A stretch of 64,000 bases of DNA from an uncultured SAR116 cluster alpha proteobacterium (GCA_902619805.1 CACNGC010000001.1:62001-126000), one strand, 5' to 3'; positions 1 to 8,479 are shown, counted from the stretch's first letter. A program made the numbers and translations. Notes: generated by a model from the sequence alone, not told the origin.

Positions 1-322
1 TTTTTTCTTTTATCGACGCTGCAATTAAATCTCTGTGAACTGCTACTGCTGTAACATTACCACCTGACAAATCAAAAGGTGCTATTTTTTTTAAATTGAA
101 AGGATCACTTATTGAAATTCTTTCTATAGTGCCAGTCTCAGAAGCTGTGACTAAAAGACTTCTAGATTGGGAGTGATAGCGTATCATTTCTGCGTAACCC
201 TCACCTTTTCCAATTTGAAAGGATGATATTTGATTAATTTCCATGGCTTTTGTAGAAATTGAACTTGTAAGTATAATAACTGAAGAAGTTACTAAAATTT
301 TTAACATATTTTTATTAAACAT
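1..322 (-). CDS. Choice-of-anchor I-like beta-propeller protein, N-terminal part (runs off left edge)
   Basis: This is an incomplete gene read leftward off the window; only about the first 107 codons are visible. The ATG at 322 follows a GGAGAG ribosome site by six bases. The protein opens with a hydrophobic signal-like segment (residues 5-26), then a repeat-like stretch with SGSS-free but typical wording such as GEGYAEMIRYHSQ, LLVTASETGTIERISISDP and NVTAVAVHRDLIAASI. This resembles the LVIVD/choice-of-anchor I beta-propeller family found in exported proteins and some phosphatase-like proteins. It is probably periplasmic or surface-exposed. The function is not known. A link to the phosphorus genes next door is possible but unproven. 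Family call is from pattern memory, so only moderate confidence. Confidence 0.6.
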   Translation of the reverse strand, partial: MFNKNMLKILVTSSVIILTSSISTKAMEINQISSFQIGKGEGYAEMIRYHSQSRSLLVTASETGTIERISISDPFNLKKIAPFDLSGGNVTAVAVHRDLIAASIKEK

Positions 323-446
323 AAATCTCTCCTTTTTTTAGTAAGAATACTCTTAACTTTTTTACTGAATTGTTAATTTAAAATTACAATTTAATGAAGT
401 TTACATTGGCTAATATTACGCTGTAGTATATTCAGTAATTTTAAGT

Positions 447-1493
447 CTATTTAAAATATTTTTCTTTAAATTTTAAAGCAACAGAAACTAGTAATATTAG
501 TATAGGCACTTCAACAAGAGGACCAATAACAGTTGCGAAAGCCTCTTTTGATGCAAGGCCAAAAGTGGCAATTGAAACTGCAATAGCTAATTCAAAATTA
601 TTTGAAGCTGCTGTGAATGATAAAGAAGTAGCCGTTGGATAATTAATATTAGCAAACCTACTGATACTAAAACTAATAAAAAACATAATTAGAAAATATA
701 TGACTAGAGGAATTGATATTGTTAAAACATCCAAAGGCAGTTTCAAAATTTCATTTCCTTTTAGAGTAAACATAATAATAATTGTAAATAACAGCGCAAT
801 TAAAGTAATAGGACTTATTCTAGGAAGAAAATTGTTCTCGTACCATTCTTCACCATATCTTTTAACTAATAATGATCTTGTCACAAAACCTGCTAAAAAT
901 GGAATACCAAGATAAATTAGAACAATTTTGGAGATGTATAATATTGAGATATCAATAATTTGTCCACTATATCCAAAAAATTCCGGCAAAATTTTTAAAA
1001 AAAACCACGCATAAGGCGCAAAGAAGATAATTTGAAAAATTGAATTAAAGGCAACTAATCCTGCTACATATTCTGAACTTCCTCTAGCCAACTCATTCCA
1101 AACAAGAACCATTGCTATACATCTAGCTAGACCAATTAGTATGACACCAGTCATATATTCAGGCTTATCAGAAAGAAAAATAAGAGCTAAAAAAAACATT
1201 AATGCAGGGCCTATTATCCAATTTTGAAATAAAGATAAAGCTAAAACTTTCCTATCTTTAAAAACTTCAATTATTTTTTCATATTTTACTTTTGCTAGAG
1301 GTGGATACATCATTAAAATAAGCCCTATTGCAATAGGAATATTTGTATTACTGTAAGTTATTGAATCAAGAAATTTAGGCATATTTAAAAAAACATTACC
1401 AATAACTATACCTATAATCATTGCAAGAAATATCCATAGAGTTAGGTATTTATCTAAAAATGATAGATTTAATTTTTTATGTTTTGGATACAT
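447..1493 (-). CDS. acr3: ACR3-family arsenite efflux permease
   Basis: 348 residues, about ten hydrophobic membrane segments. The ACR3 signature is clear: an invariant cysteine in GLARCIAMV (C125) followed by VWNELARG, and the [11 protein letters not shown] segment. The family exports arsenite across the inner membrane by exchange with protons. It starts only seven bases after the phnM stop and is probably co-transcribed with it. No arsenate reductase (arsC) or ArsR regulator lies nearby. Cells starved of phosphate take up more arsenate, so an arsenite exporter beside phosphonate genes makes sense, but that coupling is inference. An alternative cargo such as an organoarsenical or another oxyanion cannot be excluded. 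Confidence 0.9.
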   Translation of the reverse strand: MYPKHKKLNLSFLDKYLTLWIFLAMIIGIVIGNVFLNMPKFLDSITYSNTNIPIAIGLILMMYPPLAKVKYEKIIEVFKDRKVLALSLFQNWIIGPALMFFLALIFLSDKPEYMTGVILIGLARCIAMVLVWNELARGSSEYVAGLVAFNSIFQIIFFAPYAWFFLKILPEFFGYSGQIIDISILYISKIVLIYLGIPFLAGFVTRSLLVKRYGEEWYENNFLPRISPITLIALLFTIIIMFTLKGNEILKLPLDVLTISIPLVIYFLIMFFISFSISRFANINYPTATSLSFTAASNNFELAIAVSIATFGLASKEAFATVIGPLVEVPILILLVSVALKFKEKYFK

Positions 1494-1500
1494 CTTTTAT

Positions 1501-2643
1501 TTAAGCAACTTCTCGACCACTTGCCCATACTTTTCTAATGATTGGTAAATCCTTTTTAATACTTAATCTAACCAAATCTGCTTTTAAACCTTCTTTAATC
1601 ATCCCTCTATCATTTAAGCCTGTAACTTTACAGGGGTTAGCAGTTACTGCAGCGATACTTTTGGGTAAATTATTAGATTTTATGCCCCACATTACGGCTG
1701 CCATCATCAATGATGAAGGCACATAATCAGAACTTAAAATATCTAGAAGGTTTTTATCAATAAGTGATTGAGCTGAAACATTACCTGAATGAGATCCTCC
1801 TCTTACTAAATTTGGTGCTCCCATTATTATTTTTATGTTACTGCTTTTACACTTTGTTGCTGCTTCAAGAGTGGTTGGAAACTCAGCTAAATTTATACCT
1901 TGTGAACAACTCTCTTCCACATCAGAAATTGTAGTATCATCATGACTGGCCAATACTGCATTTAATCTTTTACTAAATTTTATTGTTTCATTTTTATGTT
2001 TTTTACCAAACATTTTTTGAAGATCTTTTAAGTATGAAAAGTGTTGTTGAATTTGTGATTCCGAAAGACCAAATTTTCCGGATAAATAAACTTTGAATTG
2101 TGAAACATCACGAAACTGTCTTTGGCCTGGTGTGTGATCCATAAGACTAACTATTTTTACCTTATCCTGATCGTTGAATTCTTCTAACTCCTGAATTAAA
2201 TTTTCTGAACATATTTCAGCTCTTAGATGAATAAAATGATCAATTTTAAATGATTTGTCTTTTGATAAGTTATTGATAGAGGTGGCTGTTTCTCTTGCAT
2301 ATTTGTCATATCTATGCACACCATCTCTGTTAATAGATCCTACTCTTAAAGCATCGAAAACAGTTGTAATACCTGCAGATGCTAATTCTCCATCGTGAGC
2401 TGTAAGAGCATTATTTATAGGCCAATTTACACCAGGTCTTGGTTTGAGATGCCTTTCTAAATTATCTGTGTGTAGTTCAACTAAACCTGGGATTAAATAA
2501 TCTTCATTGCAATCTATAGATCTAGGTATAGAGCTTTTTCCTTTATTGACCCTTTTAATAAACCCGTCTGTTAATTGAATATTTCCCAAAAAGACTTCGT
2601 CTTCAGTTACAATATTAACATTATTTAAAATGACATCAGACAA
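1501..2643 (-). CDS. phnM: Alpha-D-ribose 1-methylphosphonate 5-triphosphate diphosphatase PhnM
   Basis: 380 residues, matching the usual size of PhnM (378 in E. coli). An amidohydrolase-fold enzyme that removes pyrophosphate from the ribose 5-triphosphate intermediate before C-P bond cleavage. Seen motifs: the metal-binding HTD in GLVELHTDNLERHLKPRPG, LRAEI, ASHDDT, EFPTTLEAA, GAPNLVRGGSHSGN and SDYVPSS. It is separated from the phnGHIJKLN operon by phnN and an opposite-strand DUF1045 gene. A Pho-box-like site (2670-2687) lies in front of it, so it probably has its own promoter and carries acr3 behind it. A second PhnM-type gene sits at 9239-10453. Confidence 0.95.
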   Translation of the reverse strand: MSDVILNNVNIVTEDEVFLGNIQLTDGFIKRVNKGKSSIPRSIDCNEDYLIPGLVELHTDNLERHLKPRPGVNWPINNALTAHDGELASAGITTVFDALRVGSINRDGVHRYDKYARETATSINNLSKDKSFKIDHFIHLRAEICSENLIQELEEFNDQDKVKIVSLMDHTPGQRQFRDVSQFKVYLSGKFGLSESQIQQHFSYLKDLQKMFGKKHKNETIKFSKRLNAVLASHDDTTISDVEESCSQGINLAEFPTTLEAATKCKSSNIKIIMGAPNLVRGGSHSGNVSAQSLIDKNLLDILSSDYVPSSLMMAAVMWGIKSNNLPKSIAAVTANPCKVTGLNDRGMIKEGLKADLVRLSIKKDLPIIRKVWASGREVA

Positions 2644-2669
2644 TATGAATTCCTTAATTATCCATATTT

Positions 2670-2687
2670 ATGACTCTAATATTACAG
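2670..2687 (-). promoter_or_regulatory. Candidate Pho box upstream of phnM
   Basis: On the minus strand the site reads CTGTAAT, four bases, GAGTCAT, i.e. two 7-base half-sites with the spacing of a PhoB box (CTGTCAT-type repeats). The first half is preceded by AAAA. The same AAAACTGTAAT string occurs upstream of phnC and plcP. It lies 27-44 bases before the phnM start. Second half matches the consensus in five of seven places. Binding is inferred. Confidence 0.45.
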
Positions 2688-2747
2688 TTTTTTTAAAAGT
2701 TAAAATATATTAATTAAATTGAAACAAAACTATAATATATAAATCTC

Positions 2748-3455
2748 ATGGAAGAAAATTATAAAAGATATGCAATATATTATGCACCGTTAGAAAATTC
2801 AGAACTAGATGTGTTTGGTAAATGTTGGTTAGGATGGGATCCTTATAGAGGTTTAGAAACTACTAAGTCAGATCTTTCAAGTCTACCCAATTTACAGAAA
2901 TTTTCTAGATTTGTACTTGCACCAAAACAATATGGATTTCATGGCACAATAAAAGCTCCATTTAGATTAAAGGATGGGTATACCTATAATGATCTTGAAA
3001 ATAAAGTTTGTGAAATATCAAAACAAATACATAGTTTTCATTTAGACGAACTAATTATTAAAAAATTAGGTAATTTCATTGCATTAATTCCTACTAACAA
3101 TCTCAAAGTAAATGAAGTATCTAATAAATTTGTAGAGGGATTAGATTATTTAAGAGATGAGCTTTTTGAAGATGAATTAAAAAAAAGAAATCCTGAAAAA
3201 TTAACCCCAAATCAAAAAAAAATGCTCTATAAGTGGGGTTATCCTTACGTATTTAATGAATTCAAATTTCACTTAACACTTACCAGTAAATTAAATATTG
3301 AGGAAATTGATGGTGTGTTTAAATCTCTTCAAAACATTTTAAAACAAGTTAATTTAAGTAAGACAAACTTTAATAATATTTGTATTTTTGGACAAAAGAG
3401 TGATGAAAAATTTTATTTTATTAAAAGATTTAAATTTAATAATTTAAAGCATTAA
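2748..3455 (+). CDS. DUF1045 phosphonate-operon protein, 2H phosphoesterase-like
   Basis: 235 residues, recognisable as the DUF1045/TIGR03223 family of unknown function found beside C-P lyase genes. Two HxT motifs are visible, in YGFHGTIKAPF (H65/T67) and EFKFHLTLTS (H175/T177), spaced as in 2H phosphoesterases, a superfamily that opens cyclic phosphates such as ADP-ribose 1'',2''-cyclic phosphate. The C-P lyase pathway needs exactly such a step on 5-phosphoribosyl 1,2-cyclic phosphate, normally done by PhnP, which is absent here. I infer, but cannot show, that this protein fills that role. The gene is on the plus strand, and its last 20 bases overlap the end of phnN tail to tail. No clear ribosome site precedes the ATG. 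Confidence 0.85.
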   Translation: MEENYKRYAIYYAPLENSELDVFGKCWLGWDPYRGLETTKSDLSSLPNLQKFSRFVLAPKQYGFHGTIKAPFRLKDGYTYNDLENKVCEISKQIHSFHLDELIIKKLGNFIALIPTNNLKVNEVSNKFVEGLDYLRDELFEDELKKRNPEKLTPNQKKMLYKWGYPYVFNEFKFHLTLTSKLNIEEIDGVFKSLQNILKQVNLSKTNFNNICIFGQKSDEKFYFIKRFKFNNLKH

Positions 3456-3972
3456 TTAAGTTATTTACGCCAGTTTCTAAATCAATGTCATTTTTAACAT
3501 AGATTGTATCCGAAGGTAATTTTCCAACTTCTCTATTAAGTCTTTTTTTAATATCATCCTTACTTTCTCTATTTCTTGATATAAGACGACTTTCAATAGC
3601 TTTTTTGGAGGCAATAATGCAAATAATCTTTGCATCAGGATAACTTTCCCTAATTTGCTTCAAAGCGAGTCTTGATCCATTAAAAATTACATTAACACCT
3701 TTTTTCAATTCATCTTCAATATCTTTTGGAATACCATATGATAAGGAATGTGCTTGCCAGCTTATTGCAAAAAAACCATCTTTAACCTTATTTTGAAAAT
3801 CAGTATTTGATATAGAGATATGGTCTTCATTATTTTTATCAAGGGTTCTGGTAATATACCTTTTTACAAAGTAAAAATTTTCTAGCTTAGCTTTTATTTC
3901 ATTTAATAAAGTATCTTTACCTACCCCAGAAGCTCCTACAATCACAAATAAATTGCCATTAGTTTTTTTCAT
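3436..3972 (-). CDS. phnN: Ribose 1,5-bisphosphate phosphokinase PhnN
   Basis: 178 residues (E. coli PhnN has 185), a guanylate-kinase-fold P-loop kinase. The Walker A motif GASGVGKDTL is at residues 13-22, followed by RYITR, the nucleotide-kinase SWQAHSLSYGIP segment and a C-terminal SRNRESKDDIKKRL lid. It converts ribose 1,5-bisphosphate to PRPP with ATP, returning the sugar of the C-P lyase pathway to nucleotide metabolism. It is the last gene of the phnGHIJKLN operon, four bases after phnL. Its presence implies that ribose 1,5-bisphosphate is made here, so some enzyme must open the cyclic phosphate even though phnP is missing. Confidence 0.93.
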   Translation of the reverse strand: MKKTNGNLFVIVGASGVGKDTLLNEIKAKLENFYFVKRYITRTLDKNNEDHISISNTDFQNKVKDGFFAISWQAHSLSYGIPKDIEDELKKGVNVIFNGSRLALKQIRESYPDAKIICIIASKKAIESRLISRNRESKDDIKKRLNREVGKLPSDTIYVKNDIDLETGVNNLINALNY

Positions 3973-3976
3973 TAAT

Positions 3977-4642
3977 TCATAAATTTTCTAAATTGACTTC
4001 TCTGGTAGCAACTTTGTTTCTAGCTGTTTCATCATGAAATATTCCAATTATAGCTGAACCATTTATTTTAGCTTTTTCTATTAAATCTAATACAACATTT
4101 TTATTATTTTGGTCCAGACTTGCGGTTGGTTCATCTAAAAGTAAATACGGATAATTATGAATAAAACCCCTAGCAATATTTACTCTTTGTTGTTCACCTC
4201 CTGAGAAAGTTAAGGGAGACAAGTTCCACAAATTTTTTGGAATATTAAGTCTTTCTAATATTTCTTGGGCTTTTTTTAATGCAATTTTTTTTTCACATCC
4301 AATCTCAAGCAAGGGTTCTATTACAACTTCTATTGTTGGCACTCTAGGTACAACTCTCAAAAATTGACTAACATACCCCAATTTATTCTTTCTTAGTTTT
4401 AAAATATCTCTAGGTGATGATTTTCTAATATTAATATCTGAAATAAGAACATCACCTTTACTTATTACATAACTTCCATAGATTAATTTTAATAAAGTAG
4501 ATTTACCTGTGCCAGAGTTACCAGTAAGTGCAACAATCTCACCTTTATTAACTCTGAAGTTTATATTTTTAAACACATTTATGTTTGTATCGTTTTGATT
4601 ATAAAGTTGGAATGATTTGTTTAAATTTTTAATTTGTATCAT
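3977..4642 (-). CDS. phnL: C-P lyase ABC-type ATPase subunit PhnL
   Basis: 221 residues. An ABC ATPase with Walker A TGNSGTGKSTLL, the Q-loop in YVSQFLRVVPR, signature TFSGGEQQRVNIARG and Walker B YLLLDEPTASLD. PhnL accompanies the C-P lyase core and PhnK. It is not part of a membrane importer; no permease gene adjoins it. The start lies one base after the phnK stop, and phnN follows four bases later, so it is embedded in the phnG-to-phnN operon. The RVVPRVPTIEVV and LNIPKNLWNLSP segments are typical of PhnL and distinguish it from LolD-type ATPases. Confidence 0.93.
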   Translation of the reverse strand: MIQIKNLNKSFQLYNQNDTNINVFKNINFRVNKGEIVALTGNSGTGKSTLLKLIYGSYVISKGDVLISDINIRKSSPRDILKLRKNKLGYVSQFLRVVPRVPTIEVVIEPLLEIGCEKKIALKKAQEILERLNIPKNLWNLSPLTFSGGEQQRVNIARGFIHNYPYLLLDEPTASLDQNNKNVVLDLIEKAKINGSAIIGIFHDETARNKVATREVNLENL

Positions 4643-4643
4643 T

Positions 4644-5420
4644 TTACACCTGTAATACTGAACTAACTAATAATTGCGAGTATTTATGCTGTGGATCATC
4701 TAAAACCTGATCACACAAACCAGCTTCTATTACATTTCCATTTTGCATTACAATTATACGATCAGCTAAAAGTCTAACTACTGCAAGATCGTGTGTAACT
4801 ATTACTGCAGCAATGCCAAGTTCTCTTACAAGGTTTCTTAATAAATCCAAGATTTTAGCTTGTACAGATACATCCAAACCTCCAGTAGGTTCATCCATAA
4901 AAATCAATCTTGGTCTAGTTACAAGATTTCTTGCAATTTGAAGTCTTTGTTGCATTCCTCCAGAAAAAGTACTTGGCTTATCATCAATTCTGCTAACATC
5001 AATTTCAACTTTTTCTAGCCAATTTGCAGCAATTTCTCTAATTTCACCATAATTTCTATGACCAATGGCCATTAATCTTTCACCAATATTTCCTCCTGCG
5101 CTTATATTCATTCTGAGACCATCACGAGGATTTTGATGCACAAATGCTAGATCAGATCTTTGAATTAAACGAAGTTTTGGTTCCGAAATTTTTGTAAAAT
5201 TGAGGATTGTTTTTGATTTGTCGTTTAAGAAAATATCTCCTTCATCAACTTCTAAATTTCCATGAATACAGTTTAATAATGTAGATTTCCCAGAACCTGA
5301 CTCGCCAACAATTCCAAGGACCTCTCCAGGATTAATATCTAAAGATACATTTTTGCAACCTATATTTTGGCCATAGTATTTAGAAATATTAGAGGCTTTA
5401 AATAAGAAATCTTGATTCAT
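4644..5420 (-). CDS. phnK: C-P lyase ABC-type ATPase subunit PhnK
   Basis: I place the start at 5420 (MNQDFLFKAS), where ATG overlaps the phnJ stop as ATGA, giving 258 residues against 252 in E. coli. An upstream in-frame start at 5483 would lie inside phnJ and add a basic tail foreign to the family. ABC ATPase motifs are Walker A GESGSGKSTLLN, signature TFSGGMQQRLQIARN and Walker B LIFMDEPTGGLDVS. PhnK docks on the PhnGHIJ core, and its ATPase is needed for phosphonate breakdown in vivo. The HQNPRDGLRMNISAGGNIGERLMA stretch is characteristic of PhnK. Confidence in identity is high, and in the start good. Confidence 0.94.
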   Translation of the reverse strand: MNQDFLFKASNISKYYGQNIGCKNVSLDINPGEVLGIVGESGSGKSTLLNCIHGNLEVDEGDIFLNDKSKTILNFTKISEPKLRLIQRSDLAFVHQNPRDGLRMNISAGGNIGERLMAIGHRNYGEIREIAANWLEKVEIDVSRIDDKPSTFSGGMQQRLQIARNLVTRPRLIFMDEPTGGLDVSVQAKILDLLRNLVRELGIAAVIVTHDLAVVRLLADRIIVMQNGNVIEAGLCDQVLDDPQHKYSQLLVSSVLQV

Positions 5421-6301
5421 AATTGATCTTCTTTTTTTGAATTTAATTTGGTTTGTTCTTTGCAATAATCTGTGTCTGAACATATGTATGATCGTTTACC
5501 GTCATCTGAAACAATAATTTCATCTAAATAACTATTACTGGATCCGCATATTGAACATTTGAAATTAGCTTTCATAGCTTCAAAAGGATAGTCTTCAAAA
5601 TCAAGACTTTTAACATTTGTGTAAGGTGGAATAGCATAAATTCTTTGTTCTCTTCCAGCGCCAAAAAGTTGAATAGCTGGACTATTATTCATTTTGGGAT
5701 TATCAAATTTTGGAATAGGAGAAGGGTCAGTAACATAATTTCCATTTGTTTTTACTGGATAAGCATATGCTGTCTCAATGTGGCCGTGTTTTGCAATATC
5801 TTCATAAAGTTTTACATACATTAATCCATATTCAGAAAGAGCATGCATTTTTCTAGTTTCTACCTCCCTTGGTTCTAAGAATCTAAGAGGTTCTGGAATT
5901 GGAACTTGATATACTAATATTTGTTTTTCTTTTAATTTTGTTTCAGGAATTCTGTGTCTGGTCTGTATAAGAGATGCATCTGAAGTTTTTTCAGTCACAG
6001 CTACATTTGCAGTTTTTTGAAAAAATTTTCTTATTGATACAGCATTTGTAGTATCGTCGGCGCCTTGATCAATTACCTTTAAAACATCTTTGGGTATTAA
6101 ACACGCAGATGTTACCTGAATTCCACCAGTACCCCAACCATATGGCATTGGCATTTCTCTTGAGGAAAAAGGTACTTGATAGCCAGGTATGCATAATGCT
6201 TTCAGAAGAGCTCGTCTTATCATTCTTTTTGTATTTTCATCTAAGTAAGCAAAATTATAAATTTGAATATCTAAATTTTCATTTTTACTCATTTCATTCA
6301 T
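5417..6301 (-). CDS. phnJ: Carbon-phosphorus lyase radical-SAM subunit PhnJ
   Basis: 294 residues (281 in E. coli). PhnJ cleaves the C-P bond of ribose 1-alkylphosphonate 5-phosphate with a 4Fe-4S cluster and S-adenosylmethionine, releasing the alkane (methane from methylphosphonate) and leaving 5-phosphoribosyl 1,2-cyclic phosphate. The cluster motif Cx2Cx21Cx5C is complete near the C-terminus (CSIC ... C SDTDY C). The glycine that carries the radical corresponds to G40 in IPGYQVPF. The block REMPMPYGWGTGGIQ and DPSPIPKFDNPKM are near identical to E. coli. The ATG at 6301 has AAGG eight bases upstream; another ATG at 6292 is possible. Confidence 0.97.
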   Translation of the reverse strand: MNEMSKNENLDIQIYNFAYLDENTKRMIRRALLKALCIPGYQVPFSSREMPMPYGWGTGGIQVTSACLIPKDVLKVIDQGADDTTNAVSIRKFFQKTANVAVTEKTSDASLIQTRHRIPETKLKEKQILVYQVPIPEPLRFLEPREVETRKMHALSEYGLMYVKLYEDIAKHGHIETAYAYPVKTNGNYVTDPSPIPKFDNPKMNNSPAIQLFGAGREQRIYAIPPYTNVKSLDFEDYPFEAMKANFKCSICGSSNSYLDEIIVSDDGKRSYICSDTDYCKEQTKLNSKKEDQL

Positions 6302-6305
6302 TTTA

Positions 6306-7382
6306 TTACCTTTTCATATTAACTTTGGCGTCAGCTCTAATTTTTCTAATGAGCTCTAGTTCAGATTGAAAATCAACATAGTGTGGTAGTTTTATGTGCT
6401 CTAAAAAACCAGTCGCTTGAATGTTGTCACAATGTGATATAACAAATTCTTCGTCTTGTGCTGGTGCGCCAGAATAATCTTCACCTAATTCTTTCCATCT
6501 TAAAGCTCTATCGATCAAAGCCATTGCTAAAGCTTTTCTTTCAGTCTGTCCGAATACTAAACCATAACCTCTTGTAAATTGTGGAGGTTCAATTTTGGAT
6601 CCTTGAAATTGATTTACCGTTTCACATTCAGTTAAAATGATCTCAGCAACATTAATTTCAAAACCTAATTCTGGAATATAAAGCTCAATGTCAACAATGC
6701 CAATTCTTAGTTCCCCTACAAATGCATGATTTCTTGCATATCCTCTTTGAGTAGAATATGCGAGACCAAGTAAAAAACCCTCATCTCCTCTTGATAATGC
6801 TTGTAACCTTGCCGAACGAGATGTTGGATAGCTAATAGGTTCTCGTGTTATATCGATAGGATCAAGATTGTTATCTTTTTCGTCTTGCATTAAATCTTCT
6901 TGATTTAAAAAACTTAAAACGTGAGGCATTTTGTTGTCATTATATTTTTTTGTTGGGCTAATAGGTACTTCATTTTCAGCTAGTAATTTAAAGTCCAAAA
7001 GCCTATGCGTGTAATCAAAAGTAGGGCCTAATTTTTGTCCACCTGGTATATCTTTAAAAGTTGCTGAAATCCTTCTAAGGCATGTCATATTTGCTGTATT
7101 AACTGGTTTGCTGTAACTAAATCTTGTAAGAGTTGTTCTGTAAGCTCTTAACAAAAATATAGCTTCTATTAAATCACCCCTAGACTGTTTTATAGCTAAT
7201 GCAGCAAGGTCTTTATCATAAAGAGAACCCTCAGACATTACTCTGTCAACGCCAAGTGTGAGTTGTTCTGATATTTGATCAAGGGAAATATTTGGGATGG
7301 ATGTGTCACCTCTTCTTATTTCTGACATCCAAGAATGTGCATTATCAATTGCTACTTCTCCACCTTTTACAGCTACATACAT
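6306..7382 (-). CDS. phnI: C-P lyase core subunit PhnI
   Basis: 358 residues (354 in E. coli). PhnI forms the PhnG2H2I2J2 core and, with PhnG, PhnH and PhnL, attaches the phosphonate to ribose 5-triphosphate by displacing adenine from ATP; alone it acts as a nucleosidase. Seen here are the typical N-terminal MYVAVKGGEVAIDNAH, then YTHRLLDFKLLAENE, EPISYPTSRSARLQALSRGDEGFLLGLAYSTQRGYARNHAFVGELR and SHCDNIQATGFLEHIKLPHYVDFQ. The start abuts the phnH stop directly (TAG ATG) with GGAG six bases ahead. This high motif density leaves little doubt about the identity. Confidence 0.97.
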   Translation of the reverse strand: MYVAVKGGEVAIDNAHSWMSEIRRGDTSIPNISLDQISEQLTLGVDRVMSEGSLYDKDLAALAIKQSRGDLIEAIFLLRAYRTTLTRFSYSKPVNTANMTCLRRISATFKDIPGGQKLGPTFDYTHRLLDFKLLAENEVPISPTKKYNDNKMPHVLSFLNQEDLMQDEKDNNLDPIDITREPISYPTSRSARLQALSRGDEGFLLGLAYSTQRGYARNHAFVGELRIGIVDIELYIPELGFEINVAEIILTECETVNQFQGSKIEPPQFTRGYGLVFGQTERKALAMALIDRALRWKELGEDYSGAPAQDEEFVISHCDNIQATGFLEHIKLPHYVDFQSELELIRKIRADAKVNMKR

Positions 7383-7952
7383 CTAATACTCCGAATTTAT
7401 GACATTGATTTTTGTTGAACGAGGAATTGACAATATTTCTAAGTCATTAGTGAAATAGAAATCTAAACCTAAAGGATAAAGATTATTATTTTCGATAAAT
7501 AATTCAGGATTAGGTAAATCAATATGTAATTTATTTTTTATTCCTGGACCATCAATGCTGCATTTTACTTTTTTATATTTTGTTTCTTCAATTATTAAAG
7601 TTGCAGATCTTTCTGGATACTCAGGTACTCCTATTTTGAATTCATTTAATGGCAATAAAGATTTCCATGTACCAATTACAAAATCAGCATTCTTTTTGTT
7701 ACTAATAATAGCACCAGTATTAAAAATTAACCAATTCCTTACTTCTTCTGTATTATAATCTTTTGAGAGGTAAACATTACTTTCATTATCACATAATGTA
7801 ATTAATATTGTAGCTGCTGCATTTGACAATACACTTGGTTTGTTAAGTTTATTTATCTGAAAAGTTCTACCTGGATATGATGTTGCATTTACTAATGATC
7901 TAAAAGCAATAGAACTATTTATAGAATTTTCAGAAAAAGGATAATGTTCCAT
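7383..7952 (-). CDS. phnH: C-P lyase core subunit PhnH
   Basis: 189 residues (194 in E. coli). PhnH is a structural subunit at the ends of the C-P lyase core, related in fold to PLP enzymes but without the PLP lysine. Visible family segments include the N-terminal FRSLVNATSYPGRTFQINKL, AAATILITLCDNESNVYL, NTGAIISNKKNADFVIG and the closing YPLGLDFYFTNDLEILSIPRST. The start overlaps the phnG stop as TAATG, which implies translational coupling and equal subunit supply. Sequence divergence from E. coli is larger than for PhnI and PhnJ, as usual for this subunit. Confidence 0.93.
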   Translation of the reverse strand: MEHYPFSENSINSSIAFRSLVNATSYPGRTFQINKLNKPSVLSNAAATILITLCDNESNVYLSKDYNTEEVRNWLIFNTGAIISNKKNADFVIGTWKSLLPLNEFKIGVPEYPERSATLIIEETKYKKVKCSIDGPGIKNKLHIDLPNPELFIENNNLYPLGLDFYFTNDLEILSIPRSTKINVINSEY

Positions 7953-8392
7953 TAATCGCTTTCTCCTCTTACAAGAGTAAAAAAATCAACTTTTGTAGCT
8001 TCAGCTTTTGAGAGAATTTTGTCTTTATTATCTTTTTTAATTTTTTCTAAAGGAATAATAATATTTTTATTTATTTCTTTAGACATTTTAGTTTGCATAA
8101 GAGCATCACATAATGCGCTTATTTCAGCTTTTTTCTTACTTCTTCCTTGAACATAACTATGACCTATTGTTCCACAATTCAATTTTAAGGAACATCTAGT
8201 TATAGTAACTTCACCAATATTAAATTTATCTCCAGTTACACCCATTCTTCCTTGAGCCATTATGCTTCCAATTTCAGGTGTTCTTAACCATACATAATTG
8301 ACTTTTATTTTTTTTTGTTCCCAGAGATTTAACAAATCACTTTGGTTAGATGTTGCTAACAAACTCATCCAAGATTTTCTTTTTTCAATCAT
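7952..8392 (-). CDS. phnG: C-P lyase core subunit PhnG
   Basis: 146 residues (150 in E. coli). First gene of the phnGHIJKLN operon. The family is recognised by RKSWMSLLATSNQSDLLNLW, WLRTPEIGSIMAQGRMGVTGDKFNIGEVTITRCSLKL and GHSYVQGRSKKKAEISALCDALMQ. PhnG forms part of the core complex and is needed for transfer of the phosphonate onto ribose. The 87-base gap to the divergent phnF gene carries a TATAAT-like -10 (8431-8436 on the minus strand) and a tandem 8-base repeat that may be the PhnF operator. The ATG at 8392 fits the family start; the ribosome site (AAGAAG) is weak. Confidence 0.94.
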   Translation of the reverse strand: MIEKRKSWMSLLATSNQSDLLNLWEQKKIKVNYVWLRTPEIGSIMAQGRMGVTGDKFNIGEVTITRCSLKLNCGTIGHSYVQGRSKKKAEISALCDALMQTKMSKEINKNIIIPLEKIKKDNKDKILSKAEATKVDFFTLVRGESD

Positions 8393-8408
8393 TTAGATTA
8401 CTTCTTTA

Positions 8409-8424
8409 CTATACAACTATACAA
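8409..8424. promoter_or_regulatory. Tandem CTATACAA repeat between phnG and phnF, candidate PhnF operator
   Basis: CTATACAA occurs twice back to back (8409-8416 and 8417-8424). The pair lies 17-32 bases before the phnG start and just downstream of a TATAAT-like hexamer at 8431-8436 (minus strand), so it would cover the likely transcription start. HutC-type GntR regulators such as PhnF bind short TATAGAC-like sequences, and TGTATAG on the minus strand is similar. Binding is inferred. Confidence 0.4.
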
Positions 8425-8479
8425 CTTATAATTATAAAATATTAATTACACAATTATATTTTTATTAAGTTTTTATTAC

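Noticed and set aside
5420-5483. Longer PhnK start at 5483
   Set aside because: It would extend 66 bases into phnJ and add a basic tail foreign to PhnK; the ATG at 5420 overlaps the phnJ stop as ATGA and matches family length.
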